A stretch of 38,733 bases of DNA, from assembly GCF_000331535.1 (NCBI RefSeq), contig NZ_AMZN01000041.1, positions 1-38,733 on the forward strand, written 5' to 3'. Below the pieces are notes generated by a model. It worked only from the letters and a program-made list of their open reading frames with translations. It was not told the origin of the DNA and ran no database searches. Source of the DNA: Fulvivirga imtechensis AK7 (lineage in GTDB: Bacteria; Bacteroidota; Bacteroidia; Cytophagales; Cyclobacteriaceae). Below are positions 15,661 to 25,286 of this stretch, in pieces. The translations under genes were made by a program, and so were the position numbers. Positions within the stretch are counted from its first letter, which is position 1; the number at the start of each line of letters is the position of its first letter.

Positions 15661-18600
15661 ATGAGGAAACTATTACTATTTATGGGTTTTTTTCTATTCT
15701 CATTTATTACATGGGGACAGGAAAGGACAGTTTCTGGGAAGGTAACGTCATTGGATGACGGTTCGTCTCTTCCCGGGGTGAACGTAATTTTAAAAGGTAC
15801 ATCTACTGGTACTGTTACTGATGTAGATGGAAACTACAGCTTAAGAGTTCCTTCTGACGGAGGTACATTGATCTTTTCATTTGTGGGTTTGTCTACACAG
15901 GAAGTTGAAGTAGGCTCCAGGTCAGTTATTGATGTACAGATGGCGACAGATGTTAAGCAGTTGAGTGAGGTTGTGGTTACTGCTCTTGGTGTTTCAAGAG
16001 AGAAGAAATCATTAGGTTATTCAGTACAAGAAGTAAATACAGAACAAGTTGCCCAGGCGTCAGAGCCAAATGTGGTTAATGCCCTTCAGGGTCAGATTGC
16101 GGGGGTTCAGATACAGGGTACGAGTGGTACACTGGGAGGATCTTCTCGGATCACTGTTAGAGGTTCTAACTCATTTTTGGGAGAGAACCAGCCGCTTTTT
16201 GTGGTGGATGGTATGCCTATTAATAACGACAACTATGCTTCAGTTGCTCAGCAAAGAGGATTCGGTGGCGGTGCTTATGATTATGGTAACGCTGCAGCCG
16301 ATATTAATCCTCAGGACATTGCTTCAATGTCTGTATTAAAAGGTGCAGCAGCTACTGCCCTTTACGGTACCAGAGGTGCTAACGGTGTTATTCTGATAAC
16401 CACTAAATCAGGTGCTAAGGGCAAAGGGATTGGTGTAGATTTTAACTCGAGTGTAACGTTTGACAAAGTTCAGAACCTTATTGAACATCAGCAAGTGTAC
16501 GGAGGTGGTGCTGTTTTGTCTACGCCTAGCGGCTTTAACAGGTTTACAGAGGGAGGAACTACCTACTACGCTCCTGTGTATTCTAAAGACGGAGCATGGG
16601 GCCCTAAGTATGATCCTAATATGATGATCAGACACTGGGATTCCTGGGATCCTCAATCACCAAACTATGGGGAAACAAGACCTTGGGTAGCTCCTGCTAA
16701 TGGATATGAGGAATTCTTTGAAACTGGTGTTACTCTACAAAACTCAGTAGCTTTTAACGGGGGCAATGAAAAAGGAAGCTTTAGATTAAGCTATACCAAC
16801 CTGGATCAGTCCGGTACTATGCCTAATTCAGATTTGGAGAGAAATACGTTTAGCATCAACTCTAACTATAAGCTAACTGACAAGCTGACGGTAACAGGTT
16901 CCGGTAGCCTTGTAAAACAAGAAGCCAACGGAAGAAACGCTACAGGGTATGCTAACAATAACCCCATGCAGGGCTTTACCCAGTGGTGGCAGACACAACT
17001 TGATCTTGAGAGGCTGAAAAACTATAAACAAGAGGATGGAACCCAGTATACATGGAACCCAACAGGTATTACTAAAGATAATTCTGGTGAGCTTACAGGA
17101 TTTGACCCGGCTCCCTACTTCTTTGATAACCCTTATTGGGTACGAAACGAGTATCTGCAGGAAGACTCTCGTGACAGATTCTATGGTAATATAGCACTTA
17201 ACTATGAGTTGATCGATGGATTGAGTGTAAGCGCCAGAGCAATGACTGATGGATTTACCTTCAGGTCTCGCGAAGGGATTCCCTTGGGCGGTGTAGATCA
17301 GTCACGTTACGCTGAAACGGTAAGGACATTCACGGAAACCAACTATGAGGCAAAGATCCTTTATTCAAAACACATCAATGAAAATATTTCCATTAGTGCT
17401 ATGGTGGGTGGTAACCTGATGTCTCAGGAAAGAGAGAGAAACACGGCTAACACCAACGGAGGACTTGCTTTGGATGGATTTTTCAATATAGCTAATGGTC
17501 TAGGAAATCCTACCGTAGAAACTAATGTTCAAAGAAAGAAGATCAATAGTGTTTTTGCATCGGCATCGGTTGGATTATTCTCTACGGTGTTTGTTGACCT
17601 GACCATGAGAAATGACTGGTCTTCAACTTTACCTATTGATGATAATTCTTATTTCTATCCTGCTGTTACTACCAGCTTTGTATTTACAGAGTTAGATGCG
17701 CTGCAGAACAACGACATCATTTCATTCGGTAAATTGCGACTAGGTTATGGTTTTGCAGGTAACGATGCTGACCCTTATAGGTTGAACAACGTTTATTCTC
17801 CTTTGCAGCCTAACTTTGGCGATAACCCCAGATATACAGTGCCTAACGCCCGTAATAACCCAAATCTTGTTAACGAACTTACCAAAGAATTTGAAGTTGG
17901 TTTAGAAATGAATTTTCTTCAAAATCGTGCCGGTTTTGAACTGTCATATTACGACAGAACTACCGAAGACCAGATTTTTTCTGTGGCCTCTTCAGCGACT
18001 ACAGGATATACTTCACGCGTAGTTAATGCCGGAACTATGAAGAATAGTGGTATTGAATTGACATTGAGAGGTACCCCTATACAGACAGCGGATTTTTCGT
18101 GGGATATTAACGTCAATTTCGCTACCTATAACAATGAGGTTGTAGAGCTGGCAGAAGGGGTAGATAACATTATTATGGGTACTACCTGGGCTGCAGACGT
18201 AAGACTTCAGAAGGGACAGCCTTATATGGCATTGTTTGGACAGGATTTTCAGCGCAATGAGGATGGTCAGTTAATCATCGGTAGCAACGGTATCCCATTA
18301 GTCGAAGCCGATAGACAATACCTTGGATCAGCAATTGCTGATTATACAGGAGGTATCAGAAATGTGTTCAGCTACAAAGGTATAACGGCAAGTGCGTTGG
18401 TAGATTTCCAAAAAGGAGGTGTAATACACTCTACTTCACTTCAGTGGGCTGCTTATTCAGGCATGTTGCCTAAGACCGCTGAAGGCAATATCAGAGAAGA
18501 GGGCATGATCATTAATGGTGTTACTGAGACTGGCGAGAACAATACTGTAGCGGTAGATCCTCAGGTTTACTACCAAACTGTATGGTCTGTAGCAGCGCCT

Positions 18601-18855
18601 AACGTTTACGATGCAAGTTTTATCAAACTCAGAGAGGTCAGACTTGGCTACACATTGCCTCAGAGACTAATGGGTAACCTGCCTTTCAGAGATGTGACAT
18701 TGGCGTTCTTCGGAAGAAATTTAGGCGTTCTTTACAGCAAGATACCTTACCTGGATCCTCAGGTGGTTACCGGAACTGGCAACGTTCAGGGCTTGGAGAA
18801 TGCTCAGGTGCCTCCTACACGTTCACTAGGGTTTAACCTAAGCTTTAAACTATAA
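15661..18855 (+). CDS. SusC/RagA-type TonB-linked outer-membrane transporter
   Basis: This 1064-residue protein has a signal peptide (residues 1-20, ending TWGQ). A carboxypeptidase-regulatory-like beta-sandwich (about 23-105, VSGKVTSLDDGSSLPGVNVILKGT) follows, then the TonB plug (about 115-240, with LGVSREKKSLGYSVQEV and FVVDGMPI). The 22-strand barrel ends in a SFKL terminal strand. The N-terminal domain plus plug arrangement is that of SusC proteins, which form a lidded pedal-bin with SusD and import oligosaccharides or peptides driven by TonB. It starts the operon with the SusD-like lipoprotein 12 bp downstream. The substrate cannot be told; no glycoside hydrolase or peptidase is encoded next to it. 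Confidence 0.95.
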   Translation: MRKLLLFMGFFLFSFITWGQERTVSGKVTSLDDGSSLPGVNVILKGTSTGTVTDVDGNYSLRVPSDGGTLIFSFVGLSTQEVEVGSRSVIDVQMATDVKQLSEVVVTALGVSREKKSLGYSVQEVNTEQVAQASEPNVVNALQGQIAGVQIQGTSGTLGGSSRITVRGSNSFLGENQPLFVVDGMPINNDNYASVAQQRGFGGGAYDYGNAAADINPQDIASMSVLKGAAATALYGTRGANGVILITTKSGAKGKGIGVDFNSSVTFDKVQNLIEHQQVYGGGAVLSTPSGFNRFTEGGTTYYAPVYSKDGAWGPKYDPNMMIRHWDSWDPQSPNYGETRPWVAPANGYEEFFETGVTLQNSVAFNGGNEKGSFRLSYTNLDQSGTMPNSDLERNTFSINSNYKLTDKLTVTGSGSLVKQEANGRNATGYANNNPMQGFTQWWQTQLDLERLKNYKQEDGTQYTWNPTGITKDNSGELTGFDPAPYFFDNPYWVRNEYLQEDSRDRFYGNIALNYELIDGLSVSARAMTDGFTFRSREGIPLGGVDQSRYAETVRTFTETNYEAKILYSKHINENISISAMVGGNLMSQERERNTANTNGGLALDGFFNIANGLGNPTVETNVQRKKINSVFASASVGLFSTVFVDLTMRNDWSSTLPIDDNSYFYPAVTTSFVFTELDALQNNDIISFGKLRLGYGFAGNDADPYRLNNVYSPLQPNFGDNPRYTVPNARNNPNLVNELTKEFEVGLEMNFLQNRAGFELSYYDRTTEDQIFSVASSATTGYTSRVVNAGTMKNSGIELTLRGTPIQTADFSWDINVNFATYNNEVVELAEGVDNIIMGTTWAADVRLQKGQPYMALFGQDFQRNEDGQLIIGSNGIPLVEADRQYLGSAIADYTGGIRNVFSYKGITASALVDFQKGGVIHSTSLQWAAYSGMLPKTAEGNIREEGMIINGVTETGENNTVAVDPQVYYQTVWSVAAPNVYDASFIKLREVRLGYTLPQRLMGNLPFRDVTLAFFGRNLGVLYSKIPYLDPQVVTGTGNVQGLENAQVPPTRSLGFNLSFKL

Positions 18856-18867
18856 ATTTTAGCAGAA

Positions 18868-20295
18868 ATGAAGAATATATATAGATTATTATCAACATTT
18901 ATTGTACTGCTGCTTTTAGGCGCATGTACAGATGATTTTGAGGAAACGAATACTGATCCGAATCAGCCAACAATAGTTCCTGCGGAAAACTTGTTCACCC
19001 AGGCGCAGTTTTCGCTGGCTGATCGCATGTGGGGTCGTGCTATGAATTTTGAGTTTGCAATGCTAATGGTACAGCATTTTTCTCAAAACGAGTATGCAGA
19101 AGATTCCCGATATAATCAAAATCCCTCTTCTTTCAATGTATCGTGGCAATCATTTTATGCCGCTGGTTTATTGGATCTGGATGAGGCCAGAAGACTGACT
19201 GAAGAAGATGAATCGCTGAGTGAAGCTGTAAGAAACAATAGACTGGCGCAGATAGCTATTATGCGAGTATGGGCATTCCAAATGATTACTGATATTTGGG
19301 GAGATGTGCCTTATTCACAGGCATTGCAGCCTGAGGAGTTTCCTAATCCCGCATATGATTCTCAACAGTCCATTTACAGCGGCTTGGTTTCTGAAATAAA
19401 CGAGGCTATTGGCCGTATTACTCCTGGAGCTGCCGGATTCGGTGGAGGTGATATTATCTATGGAGGAAATATGGCATTATGGGGCAAATTTGCTAATTCG
19501 CTGAAGTTACGAATTGGAATGAGAATGGCTGATAGGGCTAGCTCTGAAGCCAACACGATTGTTACTCAGGCGTTGGGTTCAGGATTAGGAGTGATATCTT
19601 CTAATGCAGAGAATGCGGAGTTTACATTTGATTCTGATCAAAGACTCGCTAACCCATTCTTTGTAGATGCAATTACTCGTGATGATTTCGCCATTTCTGC
19701 GGAATTGGCTAATGCTATGGATAACAAGGACGATCCTAGACTTTGGGAATATGCAATGCCAAATCCTAATGGTGAAATTGTTGGTTTGCCGTATGGACTG
19801 ACTGATGCTGCATCATTTCAGTTGAAGCCCATGACTTCCAGACCTCATGATAAAATAAAAGAGGCCACGGCTCCAGCTATACTGATGAGTTACGCAGAGG
19901 TGGAGTTTTTTAGAGCCGAAGCTATTCAAAGAGGTTTCGTTGGCGGAACTGCCGCAACTGCTTTTAATAATGCGGTTACTGCATCATTCACCCAATGGGG
20001 TTTGTCTGCCGCGGAAGCAGGCGATTACCTTGCTGCTAACCCTTATAATGCTGGCAATTGGAAAGCGTCAATAGGGTATGAAAAATGGGTGGCTTTATAT
20101 ACTCAGGGAATAGAAGCCTGGGCTGAACAGAGAAGGTTAGATGCACCACAGCTTGATTTACCTGCTGCTGCGGTTACAACTTTCATCCCTGTACGGGCGT
20201 TTTATCCTGCCGTTGAAGCCGAAGCGAATGCAGAAAACCTTTCTGCAGTAGGTTTCAACAACATGGAGGAAAATGTATGGTGGGATGTTCAATAA
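18868..20295 (+). CDS. SusD/RagB-type substrate-binding lipoprotein (SusD-like_2)
   Basis: The 475-residue surface lipoprotein has signal sequence and lipobox LLLGAC (Cys20) followed by TDDFEE, acidic residues typical of surface export in Bacteroidota. The ETNTDPNQPT opening and the TPR-like helices with the AQIAIMRVWAFQMITDIWGDVPYS stretch (about residues 127-152) mark the SusD-like_2 family. It caps the SusC barrel and binds the nutrient. It lies 12 bp after susC and 28 bp before the next lipoprotein. The ending EENVWWDV is usual for the family. Confidence 0.93.
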   Translation: MKNIYRLLSTFIVLLLLGACTDDFEETNTDPNQPTIVPAENLFTQAQFSLADRMWGRAMNFEFAMLMVQHFSQNEYAEDSRYNQNPSSFNVSWQSFYAAGLLDLDEARRLTEEDESLSEAVRNNRLAQIAIMRVWAFQMITDIWGDVPYSQALQPEEFPNPAYDSQQSIYSGLVSEINEAIGRITPGAAGFGGGDIIYGGNMALWGKFANSLKLRIGMRMADRASSEANTIVTQALGSGLGVISSNAENAEFTFDSDQRLANPFFVDAITRDDFAISAELANAMDNKDDPRLWEYAMPNPNGEIVGLPYGLTDAASFQLKPMTSRPHDKIKEATAPAILMSYAEVEFFRAEAIQRGFVGGTAATAFNNAVTASFTQWGLSAAEAGDYLAANPYNAGNWKASIGYEKWVALYTQGIEAWAEQRRLDAPQLDLPAAAVTTFIPVRAFYPAVEAEANAENLSAVGFNNMEENVWWDVQ

Positions 20296-20323
20296 TTAAC
20301 TCTTGAGATAAAAAATATATTAT

Positions 20324-21376
20324 ATGAAATCATTAAGAAAAAATCTTCTTTTCAAAACCCTGACGCTATGTGGAGTAGTTGCTTTGGCAATGACTGCATG
20401 TGAGGAGGAAGATGGAAATGTTATAGATTATCGTCCCGGTCAGCACCTTGCGATTTCGGGGCCTTCAGCGGTTTATGTGGGTGATACAGATATTCGTTAT
20501 TATATTTTAAATAATAGAAAGGATCTGGATCATAGCTGGTCTATTAATAATGGTGCCACCATTACCGAGGACTCTGAAAATGATGCGTTCGTGTACATTG
20601 ACTTTATTGAGCCAACTGGTCATACTTTGGAGGTTTCTACGTCATCTGCAAGTGGAAGTAAGTCCATAGCAGTAGCATCCAGAGATGTGAGTTTCAGTGC
20701 TGATACTGTATTTGTAGAGGAAACTATAGTGAACGATACACTTACCATACCACTAGCTATTGGTGGTGGTTTCAATGGGGTGTTCGATGTTAGCTATAGC
20801 CTTTCTGGTAGTTTAGATGAGTCGCAATATGATATCGTTGCGGGTTATGAGAGCCCTTATACAGTAGATAAGTCAGCCAATAGCCATATTAAGTTGGTTA
20901 TCTACCCTGATGCGGCTTTAACGGATACATTGGATGTTGTGCTAACGATTAACAGTATTACTCCTGTCATGGATAATGAATATGTTGCTGGGGAGGAACT
21001 TCAGAAAATCGTATATAGAGTAGTGGACGACCTGAAGGTGGCATCGATGGATACAACTACTGTAACTATTAACGATCCTGCTGATCTATATAGTTTCCCT
21101 GTTACGCTAAGCAATCCAGCGGGAGATGACGATATACTGGTGACCTACACTATCTCAGGTGCAGTCGGCGTTTCCGATGCGACCCCAACAGATGTGCCGA
21201 ATACATTGGTATTCAAAAAAGGTATGACTGAACGAGCCATAAGTATATCTGTAGCGGATTCCGCATTTGATAATGATCAAACGGTGACCATAACACTCAA
21301 CACTGTGGTAACAACGGATGGTGAGGCTAGTATTCATGAGGATTTGAATTTTAAAACTATAGAGATTGAGGAATAG
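20324..21376 (+). CDS. SusE-like accessory lipoprotein with Calx-beta-like repeats
   Basis: The 350-residue lipoprotein has a charged start MKSLRK, a hydrophobic core and lipobox LAMTAC (Cys26), then EEEDG. A PKD-like domain (about 40-110, AISGPSAVYVGDTDIRY) is followed by two beta-sandwich repeats resembling Calx-beta modules (about 115-230 and 235-350, each with an F(S/P)VTLS or TIPLAI-type strand). It is rich in Asp and Thr with no catalytic motif. As third gene of the SusC-SusD unit it probably sits on the cell surface and helps capture the substrate; this is inferred from position. A terminator hairpin follows 32 bp after its stop. Confidence 0.8.
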   Translation: MKSLRKNLLFKTLTLCGVVALAMTACEEEDGNVIDYRPGQHLAISGPSAVYVGDTDIRYYILNNRKDLDHSWSINNGATITEDSENDAFVYIDFIEPTGHTLEVSTSSASGSKSIAVASRDVSFSADTVFVEETIVNDTLTIPLAIGGGFNGVFDVSYSLSGSLDESQYDIVAGYESPYTVDKSANSHIKLVIYPDAALTDTLDVVLTINSITPVMDNEYVAGEELQKIVYRVVDDLKVASMDTTTVTINDPADLYSFPVTLSNPAGDDDILVTYTISGAVGVSDATPTDVPNTLVFKKGMTERAISISVADSAFDNDQTVTITLNTVVTTDGEASIHEDLNFKTIEIEE

Positions 21377-21408
21377 GCATATTTCTTATCTATATAGATA
21401 GTAGTCTG

Positions 21409-21452
21409 AAATGGGGGCATTTGATCAATTGATTCTATGCTCCCATTTTTTT
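21409..21452 (+). terminator. Terminator closing the SusC-SusD-lipoprotein unit
   Basis: AAATGGGGGCAT (21409-21420) pairs with ATGCTCCCATTT (21437-21448) with one G-T pair, a 16-base loop and a run of T. It separates the first uptake unit from the STN-type receptor gene. Confidence 0.85.
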
Positions 21453-21489
21453 ATCACCTGGTTTACTCATCACTATTTTTTTTAACGCA

Positions 21490-24171
21490 TTGGTATTTAA
21501 TTTTTTTTTCAGAACGCTACTAATAGCTTTAGTGTTATTTGTTAGCTATAACTTACCCGCACAAGACCAACATACCATCTTGATCGAAGAACAAGCGGAA
21601 ATACTACTTTCCGATTTTTTTCGGAACACTGAGAAGGAACATGCGCTTCGCTTTTTCTATAAGGAGGAATGGATCGAGAATATCCGACTGACCGTAGCTA
21701 ATGAGACAAACCTTTCTGATCTACTAAGTAACATCTTACCCCAATATGGGCTTGGGGTTGTCAACTATAAAAATAATTGGATCATAATAAACAGGTCTGC
21801 AACAGGCACAACCGATGATGAGAATCCGTTGGATGAGCATGTAGATTATGTTGTGGGTGAGTATAAACGTAATCCAACTGGAGAACCAGTTGAGTTGTCA
21901 GGTCATGTTAGAGATGGAGAAACAGGAGAGATTCTAATGGGAGTACAGGTAGCTACAAATGACCGTAAAAATGGAGTCATCTCCGATTTAAGAGGGTACT
22001 ATGCTTTCATGCTACCAACGGGAAAGCATATTATTAATGTAGAATATCTTGGATATGAATCCAAAGAGCTTTTATTTGATTTACGTTCTTCTGGAACTGT
22101 AAATCTGGAACTATTCAAAAAAACCGTTCAACTTAAGGAAGTAACTATTTCGGCAACAGCCGATGACAATAATGTTAAAGGAATTGAAGCTGGAAAAGAG
22201 GTTTTCAGCGTTGAATCAATTAAAGCGTTACCTACTTTTTTAGGAGAAGTCGATCCAGTCAAGACAATTACATCTTTGCCCGGGGTGAGCGCGGTTGGCG
22301 AGGGTACTGCAGGTTTTAACGTAAGAGGCGGTGAAGCAGGCCAGAATTTGTTGATGCAAGATGGTGTTTTATTGTTTTCTACATCACATCTGTTTGGCCT
22401 TGTATCTACCTTTAATCCGGATATGGTTCGTGATGTTCTTCTTTACAAAGGAGGAGGACCGGCTAACTATGGTGGGCGCGTTTCTTCTGTATTGAATGTT
22501 AACCTTCGCAATGGTAATGATTCAAAATATAAGGTACATGGTGGATTAGGGCTGATCTCAAGCCGTATTATACTTGAGGGCCCTATCATTAAAAATAGAA
22601 CGTCTTTTATAGCCGGAGGAAGAGTTTCTTATGTAAACTGGCTACTAAGGAAAGTTAACAATTCAGACCTAAATCAAAGCTCCGCAGCTTTTCATGATGT
22701 AAACGTTAAAGTTAATCATGTCATTAATAAATCGAACATCATCAATGTGTCGGCCTACAGTACTACTGATCAATTTAAATTTGCTTCCGATACAGTCTAC
22801 AACTGGAAGAGCAACGGGGCCGCTATCAACTGGAATCATATTTATAATAAAAAGCTTTTATCTACTTTTCAATTTTCAGGCAGCAAGTATTTTAATGACG
22901 TGTTTATTGAAGAAGGAATAAATCAATTTGAATATTCGTCATCCATTTCAACGCTAAATGCCAAACTCGATTTTAACTATGAGTATTCTGTAAATAACAG
23001 AATTGATTTTGGACTTCACTCATTAGTGTATTTATTTGAGCCTGGAAAGCTAACTCCCGGTCAAAGCAACCTTAATACGGAACCCGAAAATTTGGATAGC
23101 GAGAGATCGGTGGAGAGTGCTGTGTATGTTAGTAACGAGCTATCCCTTACCCCAAGCTTAAGCCTCGTATACGGTGGCAGATATTCCATGTACACTTTAT
23201 ATGGAGGCACTACCTACACCTATAATGACGATGCACCAAAATCAGTGGATTCAATAGTCGATACTTTAAAATATGGGAATAGCGAGTCTGTTCAGACTTA
23301 TGATGGTATAGAACCCCGTTTGTCACTTCGGTTCCTGATCAATAGTAAGAATTCCCTTAAGCTAAGTTATTACCGGACGATACAATATGTCCATCTTTTA
23401 TCTAACACCACCGCGATATCGCCACTTGATTTCTGGAAGTCTAGTGGCTTAAATATACGTCCAGCTACAGGAGACCAGGTAACAATTGGTTATTTCAGAA
23501 ATATGCTGGATAATACCTTTGAAGTGTCATTGGAGGGGTACTACAAAGAGGTTGAGAATGTTGTTGACTATAAGGATGGTACAACAATTTTGCTTAACGA
23601 TAAGCTGGAAGCTGATCTGTTACAGGGTTTTGGACGCTCCTATGGGATCGAGTTTTTACTAAGAAAAAATAAAGGGTTGCTTACAGGTTGGTTTGCGTAT
23701 ACTTATTCTAGGAGCGAAAGATTGTTCAAATCCTCTGAGTACAAAGAGAACGAAATCAACAGAGGCAATTACTTTCCGGCCAATTATGATACACCTCATA
23801 ATTTGTCGCTGGTTTTAAACTATAAGATCAGCAGACGTTTTGGCATAAGTGGAAATTTTACCTATTCAACCGGACGTCCCATTACTGTTCCCGTTTCAAA
23901 ATTTAACTACGAAGGTATACCGGCGGTGTTGAATTTTTCAGAGCGTAATCAATTCCGGATCCCCGATTATCATAGGTTGGATCTTTCGATTACTCTCAAG
24001 AGCGGATTTAAAAAGCAAAAATCCATTGATGGAGAATGGGTATTTTCAGTTTATAATATCTATGGAAGAAAAAACCCATATTCAGTATTTTTTACACAAA
24101 GAGGAACAGCGTATAAGCTTTCGGTTTTAGGGAGTGTATTCCCGTCGTTGACTTATAATTTTAAAATTTAA
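21490..24171 (+). CDS. TonB-dependent receptor with N-terminal STN signalling domain
   Basis: This 893-residue outer-membrane protein reads, in order: hydrophobic signal segment (about 8-25, cleaved near LPAQ); STN/secretin-like domain (about 28-100); carboxypeptidase-regulatory-like domain (about 135-215, LSGHVRDGETGEILMGVQV); plug (about 220-345, TITSLPGVSAVGEGTAGFNVRGG); and beta barrel ending LTYNFKI. STN domains usually talk to a FecR anti-sigma factor, but no FecR or ECF sigma gene is in the window. The start is unusual: there is no in-frame ATG before the signal segment, and I use TTG at 21490, just before a run of nine T. A frameshift or sequencing error in that run is possible. The DUF4249 gene follows after 9 bp. 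Confidence 0.88.
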   Translation: MVFNFFFRTLLIALVLFVSYNLPAQDQHTILIEEQAEILLSDFFRNTEKEHALRFFYKEEWIENIRLTVANETNLSDLLSNILPQYGLGVVNYKNNWIIINRSATGTTDDENPLDEHVDYVVGEYKRNPTGEPVELSGHVRDGETGEILMGVQVATNDRKNGVISDLRGYYAFMLPTGKHIINVEYLGYESKELLFDLRSSGTVNLELFKKTVQLKEVTISATADDNNVKGIEAGKEVFSVESIKALPTFLGEVDPVKTITSLPGVSAVGEGTAGFNVRGGEAGQNLLMQDGVLLFSTSHLFGLVSTFNPDMVRDVLLYKGGGPANYGGRVSSVLNVNLRNGNDSKYKVHGGLGLISSRIILEGPIIKNRTSFIAGGRVSYVNWLLRKVNNSDLNQSSAAFHDVNVKVNHVINKSNIINVSAYSTTDQFKFASDTVYNWKSNGAAINWNHIYNKKLLSTFQFSGSKYFNDVFIEEGINQFEYSSSISTLNAKLDFNYEYSVNNRIDFGLHSLVYLFEPGKLTPGQSNLNTEPENLDSERSVESAVYVSNELSLTPSLSLVYGGRYSMYTLYGGTTYTYNDDAPKSVDSIVDTLKYGNSESVQTYDGIEPRLSLRFLINSKNSLKLSYYRTIQYVHLLSNTTAISPLDFWKSSGLNIRPATGDQVTIGYFRNMLDNTFEVSLEGYYKEVENVVDYKDGTTILLNDKLEADLLQGFGRSYGIEFLLRKNKGLLTGWFAYTYSRSERLFKSSEYKENEINRGNYFPANYDTPHNLSLVLNYKISRRFGISGNFTYSTGRPITVPVSKFNYEGIPAVLNFSERNQFRIPDYHRLDLSITLKSGFKKQKSIDGEWVFSVYNIYGRKNPYSVFFTQRGTAYKLSVLGSVFPSLTYNFKI

Positions 24172-24180
24172 CAATTTAAA

Positions 24181-25284
24181 ATGAGGCTAATAATTTTCAT
24201 ATTAGTTGGAGGTATCCTGGGGTCTTGTATCGAGCTTGTATCTTTTGATACTTCATCAGAGCCTTCCCGACTTGTAGTAGAGGCAACAATTACTAATATA
24301 TCTTTTAACGATCGTTTGAGCATGCCGGTGATGCCAGAATACTTCACTGTTAAATTATCAGGCACAAGTAAAGTTTCTAACGAACGGGATGAACCTGTAA
24401 CTGGCGCTGACGTTACTCTTTTGGACGATTTGAATAATAGCTGGACTTTCGAAGACCATGATAATAGCGGTGACTACGTGCTTTATGACCCTGACTTTAA
24501 GGTTGTACCTGAGAGAGTCTATAAATTAAAAATTACTACCAAGGAGGGAAAGATATATGAATCGACCGAAGAAAGGATGATGGTTGCTGATCCCATATCT
24601 CCATTACAGTCGAAATTTATTGAGAAGGAAGTAGTAAAGGATATTGCAGGGGAAGATCAACCCGTTCTCGTGCATGGCGTAGAGGGGCGGATTCCTGTAC
24701 CTGAGAATACAGGTGAAGAAAAATTCTACAGATGGACGTATGAGGCTTCATGGGAAGTGCAGGCGGATCTACTAGCAGTTGGTGCTCCGAATAAGAGGTG
24801 CTGGATTACAAATCAGAGCTATTTTAAGGACTACGCAATCATTCGTAGTATTTCAGGCGGATATGTTCAACCACTGTTTTTTTTGGAACTTAGCGCAAAT
24901 TCCAGAGTGAAGCATGAATTTAGTGTTTTGGTAACTCAATATTCACTGGGAAAAGGAGCATTTGAATTTTGGAGAAAAATTAAAGTACAGAGAGAGCAGG
25001 GTGGGGGTAGTATTTTTGATCCACCACCATTTGAAATTCCCAGCAATATTTTTAATACGTCAAATCCAGATGAGAAAACTTCAGGATATTTTATTGTTGC
25101 CGGTGAATCAGTGACCAGGTGGTTTATCAAACCTATAGATTTCCCATTTAACATTACATTTGATGATCCGTGTGCCCCTATACCAGGAGCGCCAAACATT
25201 CCTCCGGCTGTATGTAACAATTGTCTTGATTATCAATCGGGATACACATCTATCACTAATTTAAAACCTTTCTGGTGGTATTAA
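24181..25284 (+). CDS. DUF4249 family lipoprotein
   Basis: The 367-residue lipoprotein has signal MRLIIFILVGG and lipobox ILGSC (Cys16). The pattern SEPSRLVVEATITN followed by a beta-sandwich with TGADVTLLDD (about 75-85) is the hallmark of DUF4249. These proteins nearly always sit directly after an STN-type TonB receptor in Bacteroidota and are thought to be its surface partner. A C-terminal Cys-bearing stretch (CAPIPG...CNNCLDY, about 325-350) could form disulfides or bind metal. The stop TAA at 25282-25284 lies 2 bp before the next ATG, so translation is closely coupled. Confidence 0.88.
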   Translation: MRLIIFILVGGILGSCIELVSFDTSSEPSRLVVEATITNISFNDRLSMPVMPEYFTVKLSGTSKVSNERDEPVTGADVTLLDDLNNSWTFEDHDNSGDYVLYDPDFKVVPERVYKLKITTKEGKIYESTEERMMVADPISPLQSKFIEKEVVKDIAGEDQPVLVHGVEGRIPVPENTGEEKFYRWTYEASWEVQADLLAVGAPNKRCWITNQSYFKDYAIIRSISGGYVQPLFFLELSANSRVKHEFSVLVTQYSLGKGAFEFWRKIKVQREQGGGSIFDPPPFEIPSNIFNTSNPDEKTSGYFIVAGESVTRWFIKPIDFPFNITFDDPCAPIPGAPNIPPAVCNNCLDYQSGYTSITNLKPFWWY

Positions 25285-25286
25285 AT

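Noticed and set aside
21437-21489. ATG at 21437 as the true start of the STN receptor
   Set aside because: It is out of frame by one base and lies in the right arm of a terminator; kept only as a frameshift possibility.
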